From Drosophila miranda (taxonomy: Eukaryota; Arthropoda; Insecta; Diptera; Drosophilidae): a stretch of DNA of 64,000 nucleotides. The notes under the pieces are model-generated. The model searched no databases, had not been told where the DNA came from, and was given only the letters and a program-made list of their open reading frames with translations. How positions within the stretch are numbered: the stretch's first letter is position 1; the number at the start of each line of letters is the position of its first letter. Below, piece by piece: positions 1 to 13,460 of the stretch. The translations under genes were made by a program, and so were the position numbers. The stretch is taken from the NCBI RefSeq assembly GCF_003369915.1, contig NC_046675.1, forward strand, positions 7,564,001-7,628,000, read 5' to 3'.

Positions 1-3000
1 AACGGCAAAAACGTTGCAGCCACATTTGACCAGGACCAGGCGCGGCAGGACATGCGCCAGCCCGAATGCCGAAGCGCCTAATCTTTAAATTCAAATCTCA
101 TTTGCTGCCATTCCATCCAATCCATACCCGTGCCCCACCACCCTGCCACATCCCCTCCTCCCGCTCCAGCCACTGTTGTTTTGTAAATTAAGCGAGTTAA
201 CTTTTTTGCCGTATCTGCTGCTGTTGCTCCTGCGGCTCATCCTGTACGGGCCCTGCCATTGTTTGATTACAATTTAGCATTTCGTGACTGACTGTGGGCC
301 GAACGGGAATGAAGGATCTATTTGTTGTCGCGTAATCTTCGTACAATCACTACAAAACGGCAATAAATCAGGATTATTGCGAATGTGGTGCGATGCGTGT
401 GATACGAGCATAGGCCCGGCCCCAGGCAGCACTCGGATTCCGAACCGGAGGCAGAGTCCTGCCCACTTTTCCCACCCCAGCCCCGTGAAGATCTTGGCAA
501 GCCCAACAAAAAAAAAACAAAAAGCCAAAAAACAGGAAGAGAAAACAATACAGAAGCGGACGGACCCCGCACGCAGCCAATGATTTATGTCTGTGAATTT
601 GAATAATTTATAATTAAAAATGCGGCTCGTAGAATTCGGTTACTTAGTGTCCTTAGAGTTGCCTTAGAGTTTCCCGGGAAAGCCAGGACTTTGGGACTTG
701 GCTCTGACATACTTTTTGGGCATACCCCGTCAGGCCCCTGTTTTTCCGCCTCTTTCTTTCTTTTTTCTTTGGTTACTGCCGCCTTTAATTACTTTTATCC
801 TTTCTTCGTTTTTTTTTCTTTCATTTCGTTTTTTCTTGTCTTTTTGACATTTCCGCTGTCGCGAATTTCTTTTTATTTTTTTCCTGGGTTTCCTGTGACG
901 TTTCCCTTTCTCCTCCACCCGATTTAGGAGGGGGAAAAAGGGAAGCCTTATGGCTTTTAATTTCCTTTACTTTCGCCCAATTTATCATTGTTCTTTTGGG
1001 GTCCAGCGAAAGGTAGATGTGGGTCAGTCAGCATTTCCCCCGATACGCGTATCTTTCGGGGCATTTCCTATGCCACTGTCCACAGTGGACTTCTGTCATA
1101 GATCATGACCATTTTCAGGGCTCCTCACTTACCTAATGACCTCTCAATCTGTCCCAAAAGTGCACTCTGCCCGGGGAGCGGGAGGACAGAGGAGACTTCC
1201 GTCCCGCATCAGAATTTCATTCATGAGTGGTGCTCCTGCTACCGAGGCCTCCTTTCAGGCTTTGATAAATGCGCGTTTCGGGTATGTAAGTCAGTAGCCA
1301 GTTGTCCTCGTCCTCGTCCTCGTCGTCGCTGCTGTCTCTCGATCTGCTGCATGTGAAAAATTATTATGCGTTGATTTCGCCTGGCTTTGAGCAGCCGCCA
1401 CCGACGCCGCAGCAGATTAAATAAATTCTGCCAGGCATCCCAGGCCCAGGCCCAGATCCAAGGCAGAGCCAGAGCCCAGAGCCAATTCCCCGACCAACCA
1501 GCTTAATCTGGACACACCAACGGCAGCCTCAATCCGCTGCTGCAGCAAAAAGTTGCAAACTCAATTGGAACCTGGGAACTGGCAACTGGCAACTGGCGAC
1601 TGGCAGCCGAGTGGACTAGAGGGGAGGGACTCTGACTTGGGGCAGCAGAGGAGCATACGTAATCCCAGTTGCTCCATCAGTCTTGTTCGATCAATTGCAC
1701 ATGCGCACAGGTTCTTGGCGCGTTTCTTCTCCCACAGACACAGCCATAGCCTTAGCCATAGTCAGAGCCTCTGTGTCTCTGCCCAAGACCCTGCCGCAGT
1801 CATGGCATTGTTTCCACTTGCTGAAGCCGCTCTTGTTGGCCTCTTCATTTTTTTGTTCACCGATCTCTGCGGCATTGCTGCAAAAGGATTATGTTTTATT
1901 TATGCCCCGCGCAGCGAACTTAACTTCAATAAATGTCCGGCAAATATGTGGAGCATGTGTTTTCCTGGCAATTTTTGTCGTAAATTTTTATGTTTGACGG
2001 TCTGGGCCGGTCCGGTCCGATCCGTTGAGCTGCTGTTTGGGGTCTCGGTTTCGGGTACGGGCTTTGGGTTTGTCTTTGGCAGCGACTGGGGACTCTGGTG
2101 GAGAGGCCATTGTTGGCGGTTATGTTCTACATTTCGTCATATTATTCGCGGCATTATTGTCAACTGTCGGGGCTGGCAAAAAGTGATGAGAGCTCTGGGG
2201 CCGAGCTGCAGCCTTTTCTGCTCTCTGTTTTCTGTTCTGGCGGTTCATCTGAGGGACTTGGCTGTCGCTAAATCGTGAAATGCAATTACAAATCGCATTC
2301 GACACCGCAACAATGGGTATGAAAGCCATGAGAGTTGGCCAAAAGAAGGGACAGGGCTCTGCCCCCCTCTGTTTCTGTTGGCCCAGAGGCTATCATTGCT
2401 GGCCAATTTCAATATGAAAACCCAATTATCACGACTGCCCCTGCCATCGTCGACGGAGTGACGCTTTTGTCTGTAATTGACTGTGGTTTAATTATAAAAC
2501 GCCTCATCGCCGGCCCATCCTCCTATTCTCCTGCACACTCCAGTGGTCTGCCCCCCAGCGGGCCTCGGTCCTGCCAAGCCGAAACCGCATCCCGAACAGG
2601 AGCCGGACACTTTGTATAATTTGCCAACCAGTCCACCCCCCCAGTCCCCCCCATCTGCCTGTCCGAATGTCTGGTTGTCCGACTTCCATTTGGCTGTTAA
2701 TTTTACACTCGCATAATATGCATTATCAATACATTTAAACCATTGTCAGGTTGGGCTCTCCATTTTGGAGGGGATTCGAAGGGGAGCCCAGAGTCAGAGC
2801 CAGAGCCAGAGCCAGAGCTTTGTGTGCGACCACAGAATTTGTGGAAAAGCAATTATGATTTTGTCATTTGGCCAATGTATCCGAAAGATACTCGGCACGA
2901 CATCCCTCCCAAAACGTTTGTCGACGCAGAGCTTGCGGCTCTGGTTTGGAGTTGGATTCGGATTGCGATTGGGAGTGGCAGCAGGAAAAGGTAAAGGCCC

Positions 3001-5290
3001 AGGCCAGGGCAAAACAAACCTGATATTGGCAGGTTGTAATATGCATTCTGAGTTATCATTGCTCACGATTTTCGTTTGGTTTGGTTTATGGATATGCCTG
3101 GCAGGGTCCACAAATGATTAGATTTTGAAATGCATGAATTTTGCAAATTGTCGTCGTCGTTTGCTCCACTTCACCTGAGTCCCCATTGCAGCCCCATCGC
3201 CTTTGCTGCCACAATTGTGCAATTGTCTGTGCACCTGTCTGCAGAATGTGGCATGTTTCCCTCCGTTCGATTTTGTTTGGCTGTGGTGCCATAACTTGGC
3301 TGAAATTAGCATTGATTTGGTTGTGGCCAGCCGCAGTGGATGGCCCCTAATCGATACTCAATAAATCTGTTGTGGGGTGGAGGAGGAGCTGCAGCCACCC
3401 CAACGATTACCGACTGGACGTTAGATTGAGGAAAAGGATACCACCACTGATCGATCGAAACTCTGACGGGGTTGCCCCGATGAACATGGTTCTTCAATAT
3501 CCCATTTCCCCTTTTCGTTGCCATCCAATCTCCACCAAGTTTGATTTGATAAATGCCTTCCCCTGGTAATGAGACACCCAACAGAAACAAAAACCAACTT
3601 GGCCAGGATTCCCCCCTTTCCTAATTACCCATGTTAATGTGGTCCAAATCCTTTGGGGAGGTTCGAGCCAAGCGCAAATCTCGAATGTGTGCAAATATGC
3701 GTCAAGTTTTCGAGGGGTTGGATATGACCGGGAAGGACCAGAGTCAGAGTCCGTTCAGTCACCCTTTGAGTGTTTGCCACTCGAAAAGTTTCATCAGAAT
3801 TTCGGAGGGGAAGCCAAGGACTACGATGGCGGAAGGGGGGGAACGCACTAATTGACAAAGTGTTGAATTACATTTTCGGGCGCTTGAAAATTTCCTTTGG
3901 CGGGGTTTGACATTAAGTAAATTATTTTTAATACGTTTATGGACATATGAAAGTATGAGTTATTAAATACAGATTCCTCCGTGTGTGTGTGTGTGTGTGT
4001 GTGAGTTGTAATTATGTAATTTTCACATGGATGAGATTTAATTACCGTAATGGGATTTGATCCAACAGAAGCATGGGAGACAGTGAGGCAGAGTGGGGTA
4101 GCGGGAGACACTGTAATAAAACACTTAATATGATGAATGATGAATGAATCGGCGAAGGGTTCCCTGGCCCTGGTGACCCCTGGGAGCTGTCCTGGAGGAC
4201 AAGCTCTGCCTTGAGTCCTTGCCGACTCGGACTGACTCTGGCTCTCTGCTGCAGCTGTGCCATTTCCCAGGCTGCCCTTTTCGTTTGGCGCGTGTGGCAA
4301 ATTGCGCCAATTTACTTATTAAGAACGCAGGAAAAATGCTTTTCTACCAGCCATAACAATGCAGTGGGGGGGGAGGTCTGAAAACGGTTTTCAATTGCTG
4401 GAATTTCACTCCATCGAGGGGGGGAAGGGTGGGGCGCGGCACTGCGTTTCCTCCTGTCAATGTCAAAAGAATTTCAGTAGCTGGCTGTTGTGTTTCGTTT
4501 TTTTTTTTTTGTCGGTTTTCGTGTTTTCTCTAAATCGAAAGTCAAAAAAGTTAAATTATTCATGGCAAAAAAGCAATTTTGAAAGCGCAACTGCAACTGC
4601 AGGACGAGATGGAACTGGGGCATGGCAAGGGGAAGTTGCATAAGCGGGTTCTAAAAACTTTTGTAAACGCAGTCAAATTGCAATTAGCCTTTTGTTGGCC
4701 GCCGTCTTGATTGCTCTGCTGCTGTTTTTGTTGCTGTTGTTGCAACTTTGATGCATGCGTGATTGGGGAATGGTGAGGGGTGAGGATAGACACAGAAGTT
4801 ATGGGAACCATGCCATTCCATGCCTGGCTCGAAGCTCTGAAATTCTGCTTCTTTGGCTGGCACCACCGGCTGACAGCAATTTTCCAGTTGTGAATTATGT
4901 GAAATTTTCGCCGGCTGCCGTGGCTAATGGAAATGATTGCCAGCTAAAACGCAATGTAAAGGGGGCAGAGGGGAGCGGGTGGAGCGGGGGGAGGCTGTCA
5001 GTTGGCTTTAATTTAATTTTGCACACGAATTATAAATGAAATCAGCAGCGAAACAGAAATAATACAGAAACATGGATACACTCGGAAAAAAAATAGCAAT
5101 CATTTCCGAGGGATCCGTGACATCGCCAGAGACTTCTGCGTCCCTCTTGGTGGGGGATGTCATTATGATCAAGCCGAGCGGCATGCTTCAAATCTCAGTA
5201 GCCAACCAAACGTGCTGGCGAGGCAGACACCGGCGTAGACTGGCCAAGCAACATCCAACGGACCTGCCCAACAGGAGGATCTGAGAAGGA
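1..5290. other. Noncoding DNA, no gene recognised
   Basis: No open frame here has recognisable protein similarity, and the longest (about 1,553-2,278, +) reads as low-complexity Ser/His/Leu sequence without a fly coding pattern. The stretch holds short cryptic repeats, such as CCCAGG runs near 1,440, GAGCCA runs near 2,795 and CTCGTC runs near 1,305. It also holds many AT-rich homeodomain-type words (TAATTA, TTTATGG) between GC-richer blocks, the usual look of Drosophila intergenic or long-intron DNA. I cannot tell which of the two it is. Confidence 0.6.
3981..4003. repeat. (GT)n microsatellite
   Basis: An uninterrupted run of 11 GT units, seen directly, in noncoding DNA. Confidence 0.95.
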
Positions 5291-7190
5291 CCTCAACGCC
5301 TAGGAGGAGCTAACGGAGAGGTGCCAAGACCAAGACCCTGGACCGTTGACTTATCGTATCTGACGGATTTTAAAAATAGCTACGAGTATTATAATATCGA
5401 ATGGCTGCCAAATCTAATTGGAAGTGTATATTATCCAATGGACTTACCATCTTTTAGTGATATTTTAAAGTTCAATTTTTGTTTGATCATCCAATGAATC
5501 ATCAGAGAATATCTTTTTTTGCGCGGTGCAGGAAAAATCATGGGGAGCGGGAGGCAAAATTCAAGTGAACAACATGACCAACAAAAAGGGGGCGGGGTCG
5601 GACCTGATGCCAACAAGCGCAAAGAAATGTAAACAATTCATTGAATTTGCAATTACACGCACATTTGCCACACACACAGATATTCGCACGCACACAGATA
5701 CGACAGCTACAGCTACAGCGAGAGGGAGAGGGAGAGGGAGAGAGAGGCAGAGAGACAGGCAGAGCGGCGACAGAGACAGACGATGCGTGTAATGTTTGTT
5801 AAATGTGTATGGGGCCGCATTCTGTGCTCATTGTTTGTATTTATATTGGAATGTATCTCGCAGATACGCATCATATATCCGTGTGCGTATGGCATGCCCC
5901 CCAACTCAAGGCAGGAGGGCAGAGGGAGGCAGGGAAGCGACGCCATTTAATGTTTGCACACATCATGACTCTCCCGATACGCTTTTGTAATCACAAACCA
6001 ATTGGAAATACGTTTGGCATCCGCATAAAAACCGTTTACATTCACGCAGATGCAAATAAATAAGTACTCGTAACTGTGGTTGCTGCACACACACACCCAC
6101 ACACGCAAGCACGCAAACACACATAGGGTTAAACCTGGTTAAATTCCCCTCGAAATCGGAGATACGGAATTTACTCGATTTTCACCCTCCAGAAGAACTA
6201 AAGTTTTTGATAAAAGTTGAATTTTTCTCATGATGATGCCTTGGACTGTTTTCTCTTCTTTATTGTTTATTTTTAATATTTATCAAATATATTCAGAATT
6301 ATTAAAAAATTAAGGAAAAATAACATCACCACCTCGCAGTTTATATAATCTGACAATTTGACGATGATAAGAGCCCTTCTTCTAAAAATCTTCTTATAAA
6401 AATACAATGCCCAACAATTGAATGAATTATCGTTAAGAACACTTATGTTGTCTCCTTAAAAACTGTGAAGAATTTTTTTATAAAATACAATACCCGCAGT
6501 ATTGTGAACTAGTTCTGTTGCTATTTCTTTTTCTGTTCTTTGGAAGCATGAATTGAATGTGCGAATGAACTTCAAGAACAGGTTTGAGGAAGGTTTGATT
6601 CAATAGCAACTTTGCCTGATGCCCAACACATACCATCTGACTCACGTTTGAGCTTGAGCGCATGACAATGGGGATATTCTTTGTCCATAGCAGCAATCAT
6701 CACTTTCGAATAAGCGGAATGTTCAATTTTTAGCTCCTTTCGAATGCGAGATGAAGTAACGAAACGGATGTAAGTGCTCAAACGACTTGCTGGCGTTTCC
6801 TTGTGATTGAGATTCACGGAATACTTACTATAAAAGCGGGCATACATTCATGTCTCCATGGCCAACATCTGGTCAAAATCATTACAGCCTCTGTAAGAGT
6901 ATAACACGGTATTGCTTTTCCTCAAAAAGAGACAGAACGAAAAGCTCTTTTCATTAAAAAACAAAGGAAAAAACAAACACAAAAAATGCATTTAAAATGT
7001 TAGGGAAAAATGAGAAAAAATGGCTGTGGCCAGGCTCAGAGCCGTTTCTTTCCCCCTGGGTAAGGAGCAGTCGTCTGAGGGGAAATCCCTTGAAGCAATT
7101 AAAGTCCTCCCCGTCTGGGAATGCGCGTTGCAGCTTGCATTAGAAGCGGACCCCCGAAAGAGGTTTCTGTTGTTGCAACACCGCCATGAT
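5291..7190. other. Noncoding DNA with AT-rich island
   Basis: About 5,340-5,530 and 6,120-7,010 are AT-rich and lack the microsatellites of the flanks. A purine-rich run (GAGAGG) and CA-rich runs lie at 5,715-5,760 and 6,085-6,125. A minus-strand open frame at 6,572-6,847 has a mixed, protein-like composition but no recognisable domain and no convincing splice context, so I do not call it a gene. Confidence 0.5.
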
Positions 7191-7517
7191 TAATGACCAG
7201 CACTGCCCCCGTCCGCCCCCGTTCGCTCACTCAAGTGCTGAGCAATTATAAGCCAAAGACTGTGCAACATTTGCAGTCGTCTCCGGCAGACGTCAATCAG
7301 GCTGGAACCGGGCCAGGACTACGCTTTTGGCCAGTCCACGCACCAAAGGCCAAATTAATAAAATCAAAGCAGAAGCAACAAAAATTTAATAAAATCTCAC
7401 TCGCAACGAGGGTGAGGATGAGGATGAGGATGCGAGTGAGGGTGAGGCAAGTGCAGTGGTCTTGGGGGTTGGGCGGCAAAGAAGATTAATGATTGCAATA
7501 AATCCAGTGACAGACAG

Positions 7518-7521
<4 letters not shown>

Positions 7522-7550
<29 letters not shown>
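7522..7550. repeat. (AG)n microsatellite
   Basis: An uninterrupted AG run of about 29 bases. GAGA runs can bind the Trl/GAGA factor in flies, but nothing else here argues for a promoter or Polycomb element. Confidence 0.95.
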
Positions 7551-9555
7551 CGACACACACTAATAGTGCCACCAGCCAGGACAAAGGATACTTTGTGCCG
7601 CTGCTAATAATACGCAAGAAGAGCCAAAGTTGAAGGAATCGTGGGCAGGCAGCTTAGAGACCACCAGCAGCCCCAGATGCTGACACGGACGAACGGCCGG
7701 ACGGAGACTCCGCATGTGAGCTGGGACTGGGACAGGGACAGGGACTAGGACTGGGCCCGGGACTGAGGCACCATTACGCTGATTAACACACGCGCAGGGG
7801 TGGCTCCCGCTCCCGTTACTATTCCTCCCCAGCTACAGCTCCTGTTCCTGCTGATAACGTCGCACAACATGCCATAAGCTGCTTGACTGCCGATTGCCAA
7901 CTAGCGACTGCTCATTTGACCGGCCCAGGGCCCCTTGGGGTTGCACCATGCCGGGCAGCATCAGTAGAGAAATTCATCATCTTGCCGGGCCGCTGGTGCC
8001 ATATCCTTAAATCTAATTACGACTTAATCGACGCCACTGGCGACAGTTGCAGCGAAAATGAAACGGGAGAACCACCACTGCCGCCGAGACGTACCACATT
8101 CGACTTCCACCCCGGGACCAGGCTTATGATGCTCAATTGATAAAGTCAGACCCGGACACAGTCACATGTGCTGCCGTATCCTTCTCGCTCTCCCTGAATC
8201 TGGTTCGGGTTCAGATTCCCATACCATTACCAGTGCATCCGCATCCCCCGCCGGCACTCGCCCATTGCGACGCTTTACATGTGTTAATCACAGTCGGCAT
8301 TGCTCTTGGCCGACTCTTTTGTCTCCTGGCCAGCGGTCTGGCCTCCATTGTTAGTTTTAATTGTCTAAAAAGCGCGAACAACAATGCACTTGGCAGCCCA
8401 CTAGTGTGGCAGCCACATCAACGAGGTGGCAGCAGTACCAGGATCTGCAGCAGTAGCAATAGCAGTAACAACAATCCCAGGCCGAGTGGCAGTATAGGCG
8501 GGGCATACTCTGCAGAGGCTGGGGTCAAATTGGATCTAGATGATCTTGACTTGGCACTAAAGTATCCGCAGATACGCAATCTCTGCCTTTTGCTGGTTTT
8601 GTGGTAGTGGTAATTAGCTCAATGGATCATGTCATTGTATTCTTCTGATAGGATATACAATCAGTACCCCAGGCCGTACTCGTAGCCTCGATACTACTGC
8701 AAAAAGAAGATATTTTGGAGGCCTTGGAAACATGTTCAAGATATTCTTATCACTATCACCACTAACCTATATTTTCATATGTGATATTTGTTAGATAAAC
8801 CCCAAAAAATTATGCTGTTTGAAAATTCTCCTTATAGATCCATCTTTTCCTTTCGCGTATCAGAAATAATTATTGCGATAAGTTTCACCAGTTCGGCGCC
8901 AAAATTGTTCAGGTTTAATAATTTGTATGGTTATTCAAATACTCATTGGCCCTTAATATGGTAATGTAAACGATTTATAAACTATTCCCAACCCCTACAG
9001 AACCTTTTAAGTTATGATACTTGAGATGAAGGCCAAACTGTTATTTCCCCAAAGAAAATGTATCCTGAAATTAAATTCCACTGCCGAAATCTATCACAAA
9101 GCCAAGCTGCTCCACTCTTAGAGTACGAAAAAGAGTTGCCACCGCATACATTGATGGGGCAAAAAAGGAAAAACTAGAGCCAACATTTGATGATGGTTTT
9201 GTTTTGCATATTGTCCCGTGTCCCGTGTCCTGTGTCCTGTGGCCCGTGTGTTGTCCCTTGCTTGTTTCAGAGTCGCTTTTGTTTTCTAACACCCGCAGCG
9301 ACATGCTCACACACACATGCTCACATGAGGGTTATGGTTCGGAGAGGGTTTTGGGGGTGTGAGTGTGTTTGTGTTTGTGTTTGTGTACGTGCGTGCAAAT
9401 ATCATTGCATACGTGTGGGCGTAAATGAATAAAATGGCTCGAGCCGCCGAAAAACGATAAATTCAATCGAAAATCGTTACATGTCAATGCATTAATCGGC
9501 CATAATCCCATTATGGCGCAAGGATATGCCCCGCCAAGTCCTCTCTCCCTCTTCT

Positions 9556-9577
9556 GCCCTGCCCTGCCCTGCCCTGC
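9556..9577. repeat. (TGCCC)n short tandem repeat
   Basis: Four perfect TGCCC pentamers in a row, seen directly. Confidence 0.9.
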
Positions 9578-10860
9578 TTTCCTCTCTGTGTGTGTGTATG
9601 TGTGTTGGTGTGAGCGATGCGTGAAAAATATGGCCACGCATCCTTTTGTCGTCCCTCTATGGGTGTGCGTGTGTGTGTGCTTGTGTCGCATTTTATATTC
9701 ATGCTCGTTCATGTTTTGTTTCGCTTGTTCCCGTTGTTTCCGCTGTTTGTCCCGTTTGATGTTTGTTTTGTGCCTTCCGAACGGTTTTATCTGCGGCTCA
9801 GCGTCGCCGCCGCCGCCGCCTCGCATTTGACAAATGGCTTCTGTCGTGGCAGGACTCCGATCTGGGATTCGATTTCGGCATTGGCGGCGGCGACGGTTGC
9901 ATTCCGCTATGGTTGCTTTTATTGTTGTTTTATATTTGATAAAAATTCCATCTATTGTATTATATTTACCTTGCATCTGGAGCGAAACTGCACTGAAACG
10001 ATTGGACGATTGGAGCGATTGTTGATGGCGATTGTGGATTGCTGGCCGCAATGTTGATACCACAACAATGGCTGACACTAAGCCCCAGCGATATGGATAG
10101 ATGAGTGGACAGAGTGTGGACGCCCAGGAGTTTCGCATGGCTATAGTGTGGCTCTGGAAATTAAATGAACTTCAAGGGTTCTCCAGGGAGTTCTCTCGCC
10201 AGCTTTATTGCCCAGGGAGAGATGCCTAAGAATTATGTGAAAAGTTTAAGGACATTCCCAATATGGGACATGAAAATTTATTAATATATTTCGGTGGTGG
10301 GTCGGGGGGGAAAAGCTGCAGCTTGAACTTTCCGTTCCATTTGCCTTCCAATCCAATCCACATTTCATGTGTCATATTTCAGAAATCATAAGCTCGGCGC
10401 GACAACAAATAAAAAAGAATAACAGAAAAGTAGCATGAAAATTGTTATAATTCCCGGCAAACCGACAGGCGTGCAAGAGGGGGGGTGGTGTCCCTAGATG
10501 GGGCAGACATTCGAACACATAAAAATGCCAGAGCCGGTGCGATGTTTGTGCCTCAAGGCGGTCTGATCCTGCCCCTGCTACACGATTCTTTATATCCACT
10601 TTATATGCTCGCAGGATGTCCCAATTACTTTGAGGCAGCCACACATACATTCATTCATATGTGTGTGTGTGTGCGTGTATCGTATTTCAAGTCAGCCATG
10701 TGCGAATAGAACTTAATCTGCAACAAAATGTCGCCAAAGGTGGTTGGCAGCACCCAGAACCCAAGGCAGGGACACGTCCTCTCGGCCTCTGCCTCTGCCT
10801 CTGTGCAGGATTACTTTCTATATTTTCCAACGTCTTTTCCACATATGTACATATCTCCCA

Positions 10861-10890
10861 GTGTGTGTGTGTGTGTGTGCGTGTGTGTGT
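10861..10890. repeat. (GT)n microsatellite
   Basis: Thirty bases of GT with a single GC interruption. Confidence 0.95.
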
Positions 10891-11722
10891 TCCATAACGT
10901 AGGCAACATAATTTTTTTCGCATGCCTTGGGAGCGCTCGAAGGATTTGTGACGGGATTTCCTTTTCTATTATTGGCATTAGGCATGTCCTGTGTGTGTTA
11001 TGCATTTAAATTGCGTATTTTTCTCAGCGATTTGTCTGCTTATCGTCGGGTCGGGCCAGGGCCAGGGCCAGGGCATGGAGCGTGGAGCGTGGGGCGTGGC
11101 CTGGGTCTTGGCTCTACCTCCCCCCACTTTCGGCCCGGGTTCCCGGCTAAAATTTCTTAATGTTTATGGTCTTGGGAAACGTTTTTCATTAAATTTCTTT
11201 GGCAACCTTCGGGGTCTAGGCCTAGCTCTAAGTAGTTTACGATGTCCTGTGAAATTATGGCACTAAAATGTGCTTTTCATATTGCCACGGCCAAGTCCTT
11301 TTCCGGCACTCGCCTTTTTTTTGCGCCGCAATTTTTATGTAATTTTAAAACAAATACTCCGACCGACTGCGAGAGTCCTGCCATGCTACATTACACACAC
11401 ACACACAGAAGGAGAGTGGGCGAGTGGTGGGATGTGGCAGTGGAGACCCGCATTATCCTTTTATCCGGCCACTGCTGACCAACGCTGCTGGCCACGTTAT
11501 CAGGACGAGCAGCAGCAGCCGCAGCAGCGACCACAGCAATTTTCAACCCTTCTCATTAGAGGATTTCGAAGGATAAAACGCGCTGCTCGCCGCTTTGTTG
11601 TTGAGTGATACTTTGCCTAGCTCCCAACCAATCCTACGCAAATTTCGAGGGGGGCGGCATGCCTCGACTAGCCGTTGGCCATTTGGTCAGCATTAGTTTG
11701 GTTCCTGACCCAGCTCTTGGGC

Positions 11723-11768
11723 CAGCTCCTGCTCCTGCTGCTGCTCCTGCTCCTGCTCCTCCTGCTGT
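11723..11768. repeat. (CTCCTG)/(CTG) cryptic repeat
   Basis: Alternating CTCCTG and CTG units of about 46 bases. Both strands stay open here (poly-Leu or Arg/Ser translations), which explains the spurious open frames at 11,668-12,010. Confidence 0.85.
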
Positions 11769-13119
11769 TCGAGCAAGGGTTACATTTCCGTGTTTGTTTA
11801 TTCAAACGGAAGCAAAGTCGTTCTGTTATAACGCCAGAGAGTAGCAGCAGAAGCAGCAGAAGCAGCAGCAGCCCTACCCTGCCTAGTACACAACTATGTA
11901 CATCAACATCCTTTGCACCCTTTGTTGGGCATATCCTTCCACTACTCCTCGTTGTTCCAGTGCTCCTGCTGCTGCTGTGCATGCAGGCGATCAAAGCTCA
12001 GGGCAATTAATCATTTTGTTTGCCCTTTACACCCATTTATTCAGCCTGAACGCCCCAAAGAGCAGGCCACTTCCCCCCCTACCCCTCTGGAAAGAGCCAA
12101 GAGGGGAGGCAAGAGCCAAAAGGGGTGGGTGGGTGGGTGGTCTGACTGGGAGTGGGTGGAGTTGGAAATGGGTTATTCCCGAAACGCTCGATATGGCAGG
12201 ATAGCCAAAGCCAGGAGGCACCTAAGCCATGGGAGCAGCCTTGGCAGTCATCATGGCACTTGCTGGCCGGGCATCAATCTCCCGCTTGAGCAACATTTGC
12301 CAGTCCAAACGGAATTCTACACACACACACTCACGCACACATATGCACTGGTATAAGTGTATTTTTGTGCTCTTCTAAAGTATCTCATCTTTGACGCAAT
12401 TTGAAATCGTTAGGCAAAGGCAGCCTATTCTCCTCCTGCTCGACGTAGGCCTCCATTAGACGTCCGCCTCTCACCACACACAGACACAGACTTTTAGCTG
12501 GGGGCGTATAAGTGGGCGTGCAAGTGGGCGTAGGCCTAGCCAGCCATGGGCATGGCTTTTTACACTAATGGAGGCGTGGCATGGCCGGGCAGGGCACGGC
12601 ATTCGTGATGCCATAATGAGCTCAATTCCCAAAGAATGTTGTATGCTCGGCTCCACACCCACTCCCAGCCTCAATCTGCCTCGCCCACTCTTTCTCTCCG
12701 CTTTCCTTGTTTCAGATTTCAGGCCTTTCTGGTTTTAGGTTTGGGCTTTGGCAATGCCATCAATGGCGTCAATTATTTCATTGTCCCCCATCGCTCTCGT
12801 TGCTCGTGGCTCGTGGCTCTCATACTCATTCTCGCTGCTCTTGCTGCTGTTTTGCTGTTGACTCGAACTCGTAACTGATGACGCTGCTCTTTGCGGCGTT
12901 GAAAATTTTGTGCTGATTTTGCATGAAACGATGCGGATGTCACGGACTTTAAATACACTACAAAAGATGGTCGGGAAAATGTGACATATGAGGGCAAGGA
13001 ATAATAATTTAATGCGCTAAGACTGAGTTTAGTTGCAGAAGTCAACTATTATTCAGTAATAGTAATAGACTTGATTATAATATCAATTCCTGATGACTAC
13101 TTTATTCATCACTCATGAT

Positions 13120-13460
13120 ATTTGACAACAAGAAAGGATCATAGTTGTCGTTACCGCCCTGCCAGAGGATTATCTTTTCTAAGAAAAGAAGCTAAACAAT
13201 TGCGTCTCCGTGAACTAGTCTATCAATCAATATCTATCGCTTCGATCGTGCGCCAACCCCCGGCTCACTCGCCTCGCTCGTTCGGATCACTTGCTCGGCT
13301 TCGGTCACGACCTAAACTTTTCTGATTAGATAACCACTTTCAGCCAATACAGCATCCCTAGCTTATATAAATAGCCCATAAATCTACGGCCACACTAGAA
13401 TCATACCGAATAAACGGGCACTGGATCTCGACGCTCGATCATTATAAATGGCGCATAAAA
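13120..13460 (+). mobile_element. Possible degenerate solo LTR-like segment
   Basis: Within an AT-rich island, three LTR-like signals occur in order. These are a strong TATA-type word (TATATAAATAG, about 13,364-13,374), an AATAAA at 13,409-13,414, and TGGCGC at 13,449-13,454, the start of the primer-binding site of some gypsy-class elements. No second LTR, coding sequence or clear TG...CA ends were seen. It could equally be unique AT-rich DNA with chance matches. Confidence 0.2.

Larger units (their letters stand above)
7191..12930. other. Noncoding DNA rich in simple repeats
   Basis: GC-moderate sequence carrying (AG)n, GT-rich and hexamer-type cryptic repeats. Open frames such as 8,137-8,607 (+) and 9,332-10,138 (-) are translations of these repeats (His/Thr, Cys/Val or Ser runs), with no domain. 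A short AT-rich interval lies at about 8,620-9,060. No gene, tRNA or recognised small RNA was found. Confidence 0.55.

Noticed and set aside
1553..2278. 241-codon open frame on the plus strand
   Set aside because: No ATG at its start, low-complexity composition, no domain and no splice context; treated as noncoding.
3659..3680. GGTTCGAGCC, resembling a tRNA B box
   Set aside because: No A box or foldable acceptor and T stems around it.
9332..10138. 268-codon open frame on the minus strand
   Set aside because: Largely a translation of GT/CA repeats (His-Thr runs) with no recognisable domain.
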